Shown piece after piece: positions 8,555-17,062 of a stretch of 64,000 nucleotides of DNA (positions are counted from its first letter, which is position 1; the number at the start of each line of letters is the position of its first letter). A program made the translations under genes and the position numbers. This DNA comes from Bacteroidales bacterium UBA5833 (lineage in GTDB: Bacteria; Bacteroidota; Bacteroidia; Bacteroidales; Lentimicrobiaceae), in assembly GCA_002433025.1 (NCBI GenBank), contig DJGZ01000041.1, positions 1 to 64,000 on the forward strand, in the 5' to 3' direction. The notes beneath the pieces were generated by a model. That model searched no databases. It was not told the DNA's origin and worked only from the letters and a program-made list of their open reading frames with translations.

Positions 8555-9676
8555 TCATTCTTCTGCAAAGGTGAATATCCTGTTACAGACCATTTCAGCA
8601 TCCTCCAATGTAAGGTCATGATATAATGGCAGGCACAAAATATTCCGTGCAACATTTTCAGCAATGGGGAGATGCCCGGTCTTGCAATTTGAAAACCCAC
8701 ACTGATTGCTGATCAGGGGGTAAAAATACCTGCGGGCAAAAATGCCATTTGCTTTCAGATACGCATACAATTCATCCCTGGTTTTGCCAAAAGCATCAGG
8801 ATCAATCAGGACCGGAAAGTAGGAATAATTGTGTTTAACTAGATGCATGTCTTGCAGTGTTTTCAGCCCGGGAAGATGGTGCAATAGCTTCCGGTAGTGC
8901 ATTGCCACGTTTTTGCGCTGTTCCATGACTGAATCAATATACTTGAGCTGCAATAACCCAAAACCAGCCTGCAGTTCATTCATCTTTGCATTCAGCCCGT
9001 GGCCTGTGATTAAATCGACGGCTGAAATTCCTGTATTCTTCAATGTATCGATATACTCTTTTGTGGCCGGGCCCCGGCACACAACAGCTCCGCCTTCGAT
9101 TGTGCTGAATACTTTAGTTGCATGGAAACTCAGCACTGACAAGTCGCCGAAATTACATATGGACTCCCCGTTAAACTGAACGCCAAAGCAATGGGCCGCA
9201 TCGTAAATCACTTTCAGATTATGCTTTTGAGCAAGCTGATTGATTTTCTCCACCTTGCAGGGGTTACCGAAAACATGCACCGGAAGCAGCGCACAGGTGT
9301 CGGGCGAAATTGCCCGTTCAATCTCTGAGACACTGATATTGAAATCCTCGTGGTCAATATCGGCGAAAACCGGGGTAAGGTTGTTCCAGTAAATTGCCTG
9401 AGCCGTTGCGGCAGCGGTAAAGGGCGTGGTAATTACCTCCCCTTTTAAATTCAGCGCTTTCAGCGCAAGGGTCAGCGCAAGGGTACCACTTGAGAAAAGA
9501 GAAATGTATTTAACTCCAAGATATTGACAGAGTTCCTTTTCAAGTTCAGCATGTAAGGCTCCGCCATTGGTCAGTTGGCGCGATGACCAGATCTTCTCAA
9601 GATACGGTATAAAGTCCTGTATCGGCGGCATATATGGCCGCATAAGTGATAGAAATCCACGCTCCTTTAATATCAT
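8555..9676 (-). CDS. DegT/DnrJ/EryC1-family PLP aminotransferase
   Basis: These enzymes use pyridoxal phosphate to transfer an amino group from glutamate to a keto-sugar nucleotide, giving an amino sugar. In 373 residues the protein shows the PLP-phosphate pocket SSGTLALTLAL (62-72), the ring-stacking Asp in YDAAH (158-162), and the Schiff-base Lys188 in SFHATKVFSTIEGGAV. All catalytic residues are present. It probably makes an amino sugar for the neighbouring glycosyltransferases, though the substrate is unknown. A start at 9643 (MRPYMPP) is also possible. It is the fifth gene of the operon. Confidence 0.9.
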   Translation of the reverse strand: MILKERGFLSLMRPYMPPIQDFIPYLEKIWSSRQLTNGGALHAELEKELCQYLGVKYISLFSSGTLALTLALKALNLKGEVITTPFTAAATAQAIYWNNLTPVFADIDHEDFNISVSEIERAISPDTCALLPVHVFGNPCKVEKINQLAQKHNLKVIYDAAHCFGVQFNGESICNFGDLSVLSFHATKVFSTIEGGAVVCRGPATKEYIDTLKNTGISAVDLITGHGLNAKMNELQAGFGLLQLKYIDSVMEQRKNVAMHYRKLLHHLPGLKTLQDMHLVKHNYSYFPVLIDPDAFGKTRDELYAYLKANGIFARRYFYPLISNQCGFSNCKTGHLPIAENVARNILCLPLYHDLTLEDAEMVCNRIFTFAEE

Positions 9677-9732
9677 CGTTATTTTGTTATTGGGTCGCTT
9701 TGTTTAAACCGGAAATCCGGCCAATGCACAAC

Positions 9733-10824
9733 TTATTTGCAGGCGCTTTTTTTTCTGAATAACAGTCTGATCATAATTTCCGGGATTGCGATAAAATAGA
9801 AAAAACTGAACCGAACCAGGTTTTTCAAAATAAACTGAAAAGTAAAAAAAGCCGGCAAAAGAGATAGCAACAAGGTTAAAGTCAGAAAAGCAAATACCGG
9901 AAGATACCCAATTGAGAAGATGCTGCAGATACCACTTCCCAAATAGGAAATTACCAAAAAAGGCGGTATCAGCAAACGCAGGTATTTATGCCAGAGAAGC
10001 ATAATCAGCTGTCTGTTGTTTAAGTGATTCAGCAGTGACTCCTCTTTCAGAATCTGCAGCAAGCCATGCAGATACCTGCGGGTTCTTTGATAATCGTATA
10101 AACGTGAAAACGAATCATCAAATATCCTGCAATCGCCCAATAATCTTATCTGCTTAGTTCGGAGAACTTTAATACTCAGAAAAAGATCATCAAGGATAAT
10201 ATGCTCAGGGATAATCGGGTAGCATTCCTTTCTGACAGCATACAGTGGTCCATAAACGCCTATCAGACATCCACAGTTGCTTTCAATGGCTTTTATAAAA
10301 TTCTCGTGTTTTCTGAAAAAGGAAATTTTATTCTTTTTGTCATATTGTGATATACATGACGAAACCGCTCCGACAGACGGACTCCGCAAAGGCCCGACAA
10401 TCTTATGTAAAATCCGGGATGAAAGCTTTTGCCGCTGATCACAAAAAACAATATACCGGGAAGTTGCAAGTGTAACGCCCAGATTCATGGAATGTGGAAT
10501 GCCCTTGTGTTCTGATTTCAGAATTACAGTAATATTCTTTTTGTTACTGAATTGTTTCAGGAATTCTTTGCTGCCATCGGTACTGTTATCGTCAATAATA
10601 ATAAACTCATAATGTTGAAAACCAGACAATTCACTCAATAAAAAATCAACTTTTTCCTTAAGGTACTGTAACCCGTTGTATGACAGCAGCACCAGCGAAA
10701 TGTTCTGAATATCCGGCTCCGGGCTCTCATCCTCAGGCTGTACAGTACCGCAAGCTTTTAACCATAACGGATAAGCGAGGTATAACAAAATAAGCAGGGC
10801 GGTCAACAGGTATATCGTTATCAT
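9733..10824 (-). CDS. Membrane-bound family 2 glycosyltransferase
   Basis: The 363-residue protein has an N-terminal membrane helix (about 3-21), a cytosolic GT-A domain, and two C-terminal membrane helices (about 283-345). Family features are the N-terminal strand ISLVLLSYN (42-50), the nucleotide-binding Asp pair in IIIDDNSTDGS (75-85), an Asp in FCDQ (127-130), the Asp pair in ILDDLF (210-215), and QRTRRYL (246-252), which resembles the QXXRW signature of processive enzymes such as hyaluronan and cellulose synthases. It probably polymerises or extends a glycan at the inner face of the inner membrane. It sits between the B12-type radical SAM gene and the aminotransferase. Confidence 0.85.
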   Translation of the reverse strand: MITIYLLTALLILLYLAYPLWLKACGTVQPEDESPEPDIQNISLVLLSYNGLQYLKEKVDFLLSELSGFQHYEFIIIDDNSTDGSKEFLKQFSNKKNITVILKSEHKGIPHSMNLGVTLATSRYIVFCDQRQKLSSRILHKIVGPLRSPSVGAVSSCISQYDKKNKISFFRKHENFIKAIESNCGCLIGVYGPLYAVRKECYPIIPEHIILDDLFLSIKVLRTKQIRLLGDCRIFDDSFSRLYDYQRTRRYLHGLLQILKEESLLNHLNNRQLIMLLWHKYLRLLIPPFLVISYLGSGICSIFSIGYLPVFAFLTLTLLLSLLPAFFTFQFILKNLVRFSFFYFIAIPEIMIRLLFRKKSACK

Positions 10825-10892
10825 GTATCCATTTTAATATTTTGTTTTATTCTGAACATCAGGAAGTCCCTGGTAGCATTTGTTTAAACTTA

Positions 10893-12293
10893 CTATCGGT
10901 TGTTCTTTTTTACAACCTTAAGCCTGTATATTGACTTCAATATCAGGTATAGGCGGTCACCAAGCGATTTAGGCAATAAACCCTGAATAATTCTTGAAAC
11001 CTCTTTTGCCAGATCAAACATCCAGTTCTTTTTATCCTGATTGCTGTAATAACCCTCCTTCGTAACAAGTTTGATGGCCTCCAGCCGGTCGGCATAAGGG
11101 AATTCGGGAGTTTCAAACACAATGCGGGGATTAATGGTATGAAAATCGTGAATTTCATTACAGAAAAAGGTTCCGTGCTCTTTCACATAATCCCATTGAG
11201 CCGTGCCTTTAAATGGCAGAATAGTATAGAAATTGATATAATCGCATCCGGAAGTTTTTGCATATTCTATCGATTCCCTGATAGTTTCAAGCGTTTCACC
11301 GGGATTTCCGATAACATATTGCGACATAATTTCAATTCCGGCATTTTTCAGCATTTTGATTCCTGCTGAAATATGCCCTATAGTCGTTCCTTTACCAATT
11401 TTCTGCAAAATCTCATTGTTGGCTGATTCTACGCCAATCGCGACATTGTAACATCCCGCTCTGCGCATTTTATTCGCCAATTCCTGATTCATCCTGTCGG
11501 CCCGCAATGAGACTGACCACAAAATATCAAGCTTATTCTGAAGCAGCAGATCACAAAAGGCTTCTACCCTCTCCAGGTCGATATTGAAGCTGTTATCTCC
11601 AAAAACAAAAATTTTTTTCCCGTAATTTTTTATCAGAAACCCGACTTCCGAAAGCATCCTTTCTGCAGTCATCATCCTGATGGTCTGATCCCAGATCGAA
11701 CTTGAATTACACCAGACACAGGCATAAGGGCAACCCCTGCTGGTTACGAGCCTGTGCAAGGGATACCGGTGCATAGGGAACAGATCATATGCAGGAACCG
11801 GAAGACTATTTAAATCCCGGATCTTTTCCCGGGCCGGATTAGTTACAATATTTCCGTTTTCATCCTTAAACATCAGTCCGTCTATTTCTTCAGGCCTTCG
11901 TCTTCCCTTGATACAATCAATCAATTCCGAAAAAGTTATTTCGCCCTCTCCGATTACGGCATATTCAGCCGGGGTCTGCCTGAAAATTTCCTCTTTAATG
12001 GTAGTAACATAAGGTCCTCCCAGACAAACAGGAACGTTGCCATCAACTTTTCTTATTCTGTTAAAGATGCTGATAACTTCAAAGTATACCGGGGAGTATA
12101 CAGTAATTCCGATCAAATCATAAGTAATTCCGAAAAACCTTCGTGTTTCAGCCGAAGTAGCCACCCGGGTATCCAATACATGAAATTCAAGGTCATGGTG
12201 TTGCTCCCGGGCATACGCTGCAAGATAAGCAAGGCCGAGATGTATTGTCTTGTATCTCCTGTCTTTATTTGGAAAAATTAAACCAATTTTCAT
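10893..12293 (-). CDS. B12-binding-type radical SAM protein
   Basis: Proteins of this type combine an N-terminal cobalamin-binding-like Rossmann domain with a radical SAM barrel, and often methylate or rearrange unreactive carbons. In 466 residues, the first about 130 carry the domain with LGGPYVT (91-97) and GEGE (115-118). The radical SAM cluster motif CPYACVWC has Cys188, Cys192 and Cys195 (CX3CX2C). The DXHXXG motif that binds cobalamin base-off is not evident, so B12 use is uncertain. I chose the ATG at 12293 because the domain starts at MKIGLIFPNK; the longer frame to 12332 adds 13 unlikely residues. The target is unknown. Confidence 0.85.
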   Translation of the reverse strand: MKIGLIFPNKDRRYKTIHLGLAYLAAYAREQHHDLEFHVLDTRVATSAETRRFFGITYDLIGITVYSPVYFEVISIFNRIRKVDGNVPVCLGGPYVTTIKEEIFRQTPAEYAVIGEGEITFSELIDCIKGRRRPEEIDGLMFKDENGNIVTNPAREKIRDLNSLPVPAYDLFPMHRYPLHRLVTSRGCPYACVWCNSSSIWDQTIRMMTAERMLSEVGFLIKNYGKKIFVFGDNSFNIDLERVEAFCDLLLQNKLDILWSVSLRADRMNQELANKMRRAGCYNVAIGVESANNEILQKIGKGTTIGHISAGIKMLKNAGIEIMSQYVIGNPGETLETIRESIEYAKTSGCDYINFYTILPFKGTAQWDYVKEHGTFFCNEIHDFHTINPRIVFETPEFPYADRLEAIKLVTKEGYYSNQDKKNWMFDLAKEVSRIIQGLLPKSLGDRLYLILKSIYRLKVVKKNNR

Positions 12294-12393
12294 AAACAAA
12301 ATATAATTTGTGCAATTGTTTTCACCCGGCAAACCGGGCTATTGATAATGGTGAATGGAATATAATCCGTTACAAAAGAATACATTTAAAAAA

Positions 12394-13200
12394 TTACCAT
12401 CCGATTTCCTCCCGGTTCTTAAAAAACTTCCCTGTCGGGAGGTCTTCACTGTCAGCCAGCCACACAGCAGTATCTGCACCCTGCCATGCCTGTAAAGGAG
12501 CCAAGGGCCCTCCCATATCGGTTTTTACCCATCCCGGACACATCGCGTTGACACTGATTCCTTTTCCTTTCAATTCATTTGAAAACATCAGGGTCAAAGC
12601 ATTCAGCGAAGCCTTCGACATACTATATGCCGGATAACTACCCGAAAGGGCATTCAGACTTCCCGAGCCACTGCTTATATTGATAATCTGCCCCTTTTCA
12701 CTTTTCTCAAGCAATGGAATGAACGCCTGAATCATACGCCAGGAGCCAAAGAGATTTGTATCGTACAAGAGTTTCACCTTGTCAATTGACACAGTTTCAG
12801 CCTTATCATTCCGAGCAATAATACCTGTTCTTCGCATAAAAGGCACAGTTGTCCTGGCAATCTTCCATATACCGCTGCATTTCCTGACCAGTATTTCTCT
12901 GATTCTGACAGTTGTTGTTTGAGCGCCACTTTGTATTGACTCTCCGATTCCGGCGTTGTTTATCAAAACATCCAGTCGGCCGTAGTTCTCATGAATAAAG
13001 GCGTATAAACGCATAATACTAAGCTCATCAGTCACATCGAGTTGTTGAACAACAACATTTTTACAGAATGCTTCTGCAGCTTCCTGTCCCTTTTCAAGGT
13101 GTCTCGATCCCATGATAACGGTATGCCCCAGACTCTCCAACTGCCTGCAGATCTCCAGGCCGATGCCTCTATTTCCTCCTGTAACCAATATTATTCGCAT
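12394..13200 (-). CDS. Short-chain dehydrogenase/reductase, CBR1-like with insertion
   Basis: An NADPH-type oxidoreductase of 268 residues with all classical SDR marks: cofactor loop TGGNRGIG (7-14), NNAG (81-84), the catalytic Ser in INISSGSG (173-180), and YSMSK with Tyr192 and Lys196. About 40 extra residues lie between NNAG and the alpha-4 Asn (N149), compared with ordinary classical SDRs. Carbonyl reductases of the plant salutaridine/menthone reductase kind carry an insertion at a similar place, over the active site. The reaction is probably reduction of a ketone on a cluster intermediate. It lies 66 bp after the SPASM gene. Confidence 0.88.
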   Translation of the reverse strand: MRIILVTGGNRGIGLEICRQLESLGHTVIMGSRHLEKGQEAAEAFCKNVVVQQLDVTDELSIMRLYAFIHENYGRLDVLINNAGIGESIQSGAQTTTVRIREILVRKCSGIWKIARTTVPFMRRTGIIARNDKAETVSIDKVKLLYDTNLFGSWRMIQAFIPLLEKSEKGQIINISSGSGSLNALSGSYPAYSMSKASLNALTLMFSNELKGKGISVNAMCPGWVKTDMGGPLAPLQAWQGADTAVWLADSEDLPTGKFFKNREEIGW

Positions 13201-13266
13201 CCTCCGGTAAAATATTAAAAATTAGCACTTACAAGATCTCAAAAAAAACAAGCATCTCTGATCCGG

Positions 13267-14499
13267 TCATTTACCCCGGACCGGCTTAGAATGCTTCTTC
13301 AGGAATCTTTTATAAATAACTGAAAGGAAACGCATTGCAAGCAGTGCGCCTAGCTGAATCGCGGCCTTTCTGTTTTGAAGAGGATATTTGATGACTGATG
13401 CCAGCATATTACGGCTGAAATGATGACAACAACCATTGCAAAAATCATGATAGCGCCCCAGGAGCATATCTCTTTTTAACTCTTCAGTTGCTTTGGACCA
13501 GAGTGAAATCAACCCTTCTGAACGGTTTGCATGAATATCAACCGTTGCCAGGGCCAATCCGCAGGGTTGAATACCGCCATCATAGGCAATATCAATGATT
13601 GCATATATTTCCCTGCAAAAGAACTTATTCACAACTTTTGTAAAGAACCACCCCTCCTCTGTCTGCGCGGCCCTTTTCAGGTAGAACTCCAGCCATGGAA
13701 GAATCCTGTAAACATTGGTGCTGATTTGATGTGTCCGCTCAAACAAATGAATCTGCTTCAATTCTCTCATTAGAATATCCAGTTTGTCCACCGGTACATT
13801 TAGTTCGGATTTCCGCTCAATTACCGGAAGATCAGGATAATTGGAATAATAAATTATGGGCTGAAAAAGGATATTCATGATTCCTTTTTCATACGCCTGA
13901 TAAAGAAATCCGGACAAAGAATGATAGTTATATCTTGAAATTGCAGTAAGCACTGTCACCGGAATACTTTTATTCCCAAGTAACTCTATCGCTAAAAGTG
14001 CATTTTTGAGTGCCGATGAGGTACCACGTGTAAATGACTGGATTGTTTCATCCAATGAATCAATGGAAATATTTACCTGGGTTTTGTATCTGACCAGAAC
14101 ATTTAACGCATTGTCACTCAGCTTATGGGCTGTCATTCCGTTGGTAGTAACCGAACACCTGATGCCTTTAGAACCTGCATATGCAATTACCTCAATAATA
14201 CCCTCAAAAAGAAATGGCTCACCTCCGCAAAGTGAAATTCTGCGGATCTTATTCACCGCCATCTCATCAATTATCCATTTTAAATCAGCTAAGCTTAATG
14301 CCTTATCGCCCAGATCAGATTTATTCACACTTAACTCACAGTAGATACATCTTTGGTTACAGCGATTTGTAAGATTCACTGTTACCATTGCCGGTTTTTT
14401 ACGACTGATCACCAGTGCATATAATTCAGGCAAATAATTTCTAATAATTTTTCCGGTCATAAACTTTGCAAGGCAGGACTTAGAAATAAATATAAACAT
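13267..14499 (-). CDS. Radical SAM protein with SPASM-like C-terminus
   Basis: The 410-residue protein has the radical SAM motif CNQRCIYC (Cys47, Cys51, Cys54), the SAM-binding GGEP strand (SLCGGEPFLFEG) and the TTNG motif. The C-terminal part has extra cysteines (FFCREIYAIID, GGIQPCG, FCNGCC), which suggests auxiliary Fe-S cluster ligands of the SPASM or twitch type. The family ranges from peptide modification to sugar chemistry, so the substrate is open; no precursor-peptide gene is seen nearby. It is the first gene of the six-gene operon. A start at 14460 (MTGKIIRNY) is equally plausible. Confidence 0.82.
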   Translation of the reverse strand: MFIFISKSCLAKFMTGKIIRNYLPELYALVISRKKPAMVTVNLTNRCNQRCIYCELSVNKSDLGDKALSLADLKWIIDEMAVNKIRRISLCGGEPFLFEGIIEVIAYAGSKGIRCSVTTNGMTAHKLSDNALNVLVRYKTQVNISIDSLDETIQSFTRGTSSALKNALLAIELLGNKSIPVTVLTAISRYNYHSLSGFLYQAYEKGIMNILFQPIIYYSNYPDLPVIERKSELNVPVDKLDILMRELKQIHLFERTHQISTNVYRILPWLEFYLKRAAQTEEGWFFTKVVNKFFCREIYAIIDIAYDGGIQPCGLALATVDIHANRSEGLISLWSKATEELKRDMLLGRYHDFCNGCCHHFSRNMLASVIKYPLQNRKAAIQLGALLAMRFLSVIYKRFLKKHSKPVRGK

Positions 14500-14871
14500 A
14501 TTTTAACATTCTGATTCATACCAGCGTTGATTGTAAATGCTGCCGGGTTACTGAAAAAAAATCAAGCGTGGCAGGCACTCATTCCGCAGGTGAACCGATT
14601 GTTCAGATTGAGACTGAAAAGTTAAGAAAAATATGCCTCAGGCTTTGACAACTCATAAAAAAAGATATTTCCTGCAGCCGGTTCAACCGATATGATAAAC
14701 CGGGTTGATATTCCGGAAGTGCATGACTATATATTTTACAAGATTAGTTATCTGCCAATGTTTAAATATTGCATAACGGGTATTCAGCATAGATTTGCGG
14801 TTTTTCCTGATGATAAAAGTTATCAGACTTATACACCATTGTTTTATTCACAGATTATTAAGCAATTATCC
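14500..14871. other. Intergenic region upstream of the radical SAM operon
   Basis: No supported gene. A 71-codon plus-strand frame (14692-14907) has no recognisable features and runs into the palindromic element, so it is judged chance. The promoter of the minus-strand operon should lie in the first 100-150 bp, but no clear TAnnTTTG match was found on that strand. Confidence 0.4.
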
Positions 14872-15184
14872 ATAAAAGCAAATCACTGTTGTCCGGTTAA
14901 ATTATGAGATTACCTGCGGTGAACTCTCCCGATAGCTATCAGGATCGGTTATTCGCTAACACTCAGAATGACTTTGACTTACAGGGTTTGAGGGGGAGGG
15001 GGCTTGGCGGCGGATATGCCGCCACCAGACCCCCTATAATTATCGTTAATGTATTGTCATTCTGAATCCCGCACGTGCGGGATAGTGATGTGAAGAACCT
15101 AGCCGTCAAAGGTGGAGAGCTCACCGAAGGTAGGTAATCTTATAACTCCTTCCAAAGGTTTACCGGACAATAATAAAAGCAAAT
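14872..15184. mobile_element. MITE-like palindromic element with 12-bp flanking direct repeat
   Basis: A perfect 12-bp direct repeat ATAAAAGCAAAT (14872-14883 and 15173-15184) flanks a block of about 290 bp with several nested inverted repeats: TTGTCCGGT/ACCGGACAA (14889-14897, 15162-15170), AGATTACCT/AGGTAATCT (14907-14915, 15132-15140), CAGAATGAC/GTCATTCTG (14964-14972, 15056-15064), and a central hairpin TGGCGGC/GCCGCCA (15005-15011, 15018-15024). There is no transposase frame. Target-site duplication plus terminal inverted repeats without a gene is the form of a miniature inverted-repeat element moved in trans. Its parent element is unknown. Confidence 0.65.
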
Positions 15185-15280
15185 AAGAAAACTACATTTT
15201 CACAATTTCAGCAGATAATAAAAAAGTGATCGGCTCAGTTTCAAAGAACCCAATTTTCACAAGCAGGCGGTAACAATTGT

Positions 15281-16831
15281 TTAATAGTAAGCCATCTTAT
15301 TAATGTAGAATACATTCTTATTGCTGCGGCTGCTCACATAGCTGTTGCGGATATTCTGGTAACCATAAACAACAAAATAGTTGTTGTACCATTGTTCGAT
15401 GCTGCTGTTTGTATCGTCAAAGACCCTGTCGCGCGGGCTGAGCGTCTCAATATCTGAATTAAACGGACTTTCGATCGTCTTATTCCGGTCAATTAACTTC
15501 GAGGTAATCTTACCATCGTTCACATAAGCCAGTACCAGGCCTTCATTGTCCTCCCATGCCAGTACCCTGCGCTTAAGTTTCTGAGAGAGTATGTTCCGCA
15601 ATTCCAGGTCATTATTCCATAACAGATTGCCTGCCTGATCGAAGCCAGCGATAAAAGTGGTAAGATACCTGAAACCTTCAAATACAGAATAAGTAGAGGG
15701 GTACGGGCGCCCGTAATAATCGTAAACCATCGTGGTTACCGTCCTGTATTCCGGGTAGTAGGCTTCTGCCATAAAGACAAACTGATCTTTCCAGCGGAAA
15801 ACCTCATGGGCAAGAATATCATGATCCATTGAATAGTCCCGCCCTCTTTCGATGCGGCTGCTTCCCCTCCTCAGATTGAGGTCGGAAGGACGGCGCAGGT
15901 ACCTGAAAAAATTCTCGAAATCGGTAAATTCATAAAAATTGGCATTCTCCTCAGCGTTATTCCGGATCAGTACGGAGAAGAAACCGGTGGAAGCCACTCC
16001 AACCGACTCCACACCCTCGATGGTCCTGGCCCTGCTGCTGCGTCCGTAAGAACCAATGATCAAATCTGTATTTCCGTCAACCCTGTAGGCGAAAGCAGTA
16101 TTGATCAACCTGTTGTCATCAAATTTGCTCAGTTGCAGATTGGATATAATCTGACCGTTTGCATATGACTTAACCAGAAAGTATGCTCTTTTCCGGGCAG
16201 ATCCAAGGGTCCGGATAATGGCTGAAATTACGCCTGAAGGTTTATCAATGCTGATAGATTCTATTGCCAGATTGCCGGGAATCCCCGGGGAGATCACAGA
16301 AATCAGGCTATTGCTGAACTGATATGCCAGTATCACAGATTCATCATTCCGGATATTGATCCCTGCCACCGCGAATTGCTCGCCGGCGCTGAAATAAGCC
16401 ACCCCGGATTTTTCAGGCACGGTTTGGGAAGTTTCTGATAGTTCACCGCTTGTGAGCCGGATATCTATAATTCTGAAATTGTCCTCACTGGCCCCCCTGG
16501 GTGAATGAAAAAAGCCTATCAGGCGATTGTTGGTATACAAAGCTTCTTCCAGTACAAATCCTTTGGGCAACGGAAAGGATTTACGCCAGCTTTCCTTCAG
16601 GTCAGTATCAAGCAATGCAGCAACCCAAAGCATATTCTGACGTTCATCAGTATCAGCGCTGAGATAGATGATCAAAAGTCCGTTCTGCCCGCATGGAACA
16701 ACCTTGTAAATATCTGAATCGTCTTTCACAGGAATTTCCATCCTTACCGGCCTGTTATCCTGAGCCATAAGCAGCCGGACATCGGGAGAAAGGAAAACAA
16801 ACAGGAAAATGAAAACAAGTGATCGCATCAT
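15281..16831 (-). CDS. Secreted protein of unknown function
   Basis: I do not recognise a named family. The product (about 517 residues from the ATG at 16831; an adjacent ATG at 16828 is equivalent) starts with a signal peptide ending around LLMAQ. The rest is strand-rich with repeated patterns such as 'DTDLKESWRKSFPLP', 'DQAGNLLWNNDLEL' and 'WEDNEGLVLAYVNDGKI', as in periplasmic or surface beta-propeller-like proteins. A longer frame starts at 16897 but would bury the signal peptide. It follows dnaK on the other side of a hairpin, with about 230 bp between them, and appears to be transcribed alone. Confidence 0.6.
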   Translation of the reverse strand: MMRSLVFIFLFVFLSPDVRLLMAQDNRPVRMEIPVKDDSDIYKVVPCGQNGLLIIYLSADTDERQNMLWVAALLDTDLKESWRKSFPLPKGFVLEEALYTNNRLIGFFHSPRGASEDNFRIIDIRLTSGELSETSQTVPEKSGVAYFSAGEQFAVAGINIRNDESVILAYQFSNSLISVISPGIPGNLAIESISIDKPSGVISAIIRTLGSARKRAYFLVKSYANGQIISNLQLSKFDDNRLINTAFAYRVDGNTDLIIGSYGRSSRARTIEGVESVGVASTGFFSVLIRNNAEENANFYEFTDFENFFRYLRRPSDLNLRRGSSRIERGRDYSMDHDILAHEVFRWKDQFVFMAEAYYPEYRTVTTMVYDYYGRPYPSTYSVFEGFRYLTTFIAGFDQAGNLLWNNDLELRNILSQKLKRRVLAWEDNEGLVLAYVNDGKITSKLIDRNKTIESPFNSDIETLSPRDRVFDDTNSSIEQWYNNYFVVYGYQNIRNSYVSSRSNKNVFYINKMAYY

Positions 16832-16995
16832 AAGGCAGTTTCTTCGATTGGTAAAATTAACAATAATCCTCCGGTTTGTATTGGCTTTGCAGTTCATTAT
16901 AGATATTGAAAACTCCGCATTCCGTTTATTTCAGGAATACGAATCACAATCCATGACCCGGGTTGCTTACAGTTTCAGCATACCACATAAACAGC

Positions 16996-17021
16996 AATGG
17001 TGAACCGGGAGGTTCACCATT
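16996..17021 (-). terminator. Hairpin downstream of dnaK
   Basis: AATGGTGAACC (16996-17006) and GGTTCACCATT (17011-17021) form an 11-bp perfect stem with a 4-nt loop, 41 bp past the dnaK stop. The minus-strand sequence after it has only a short T-rich patch (GCTGTTTATG), so termination would be weak. It may equally stabilise the 3' end. Confidence 0.5.
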
Positions 17022-17062
17022 ACTTACAAATTTCGTGCAGAATCATTGTTCTGCAAAAGATA

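Noticed and set aside
14692..14907. 71-codon plus-strand frame
   Set aside because: No family features, and it runs into the inverted repeat of the MITE-like element; probably chance.
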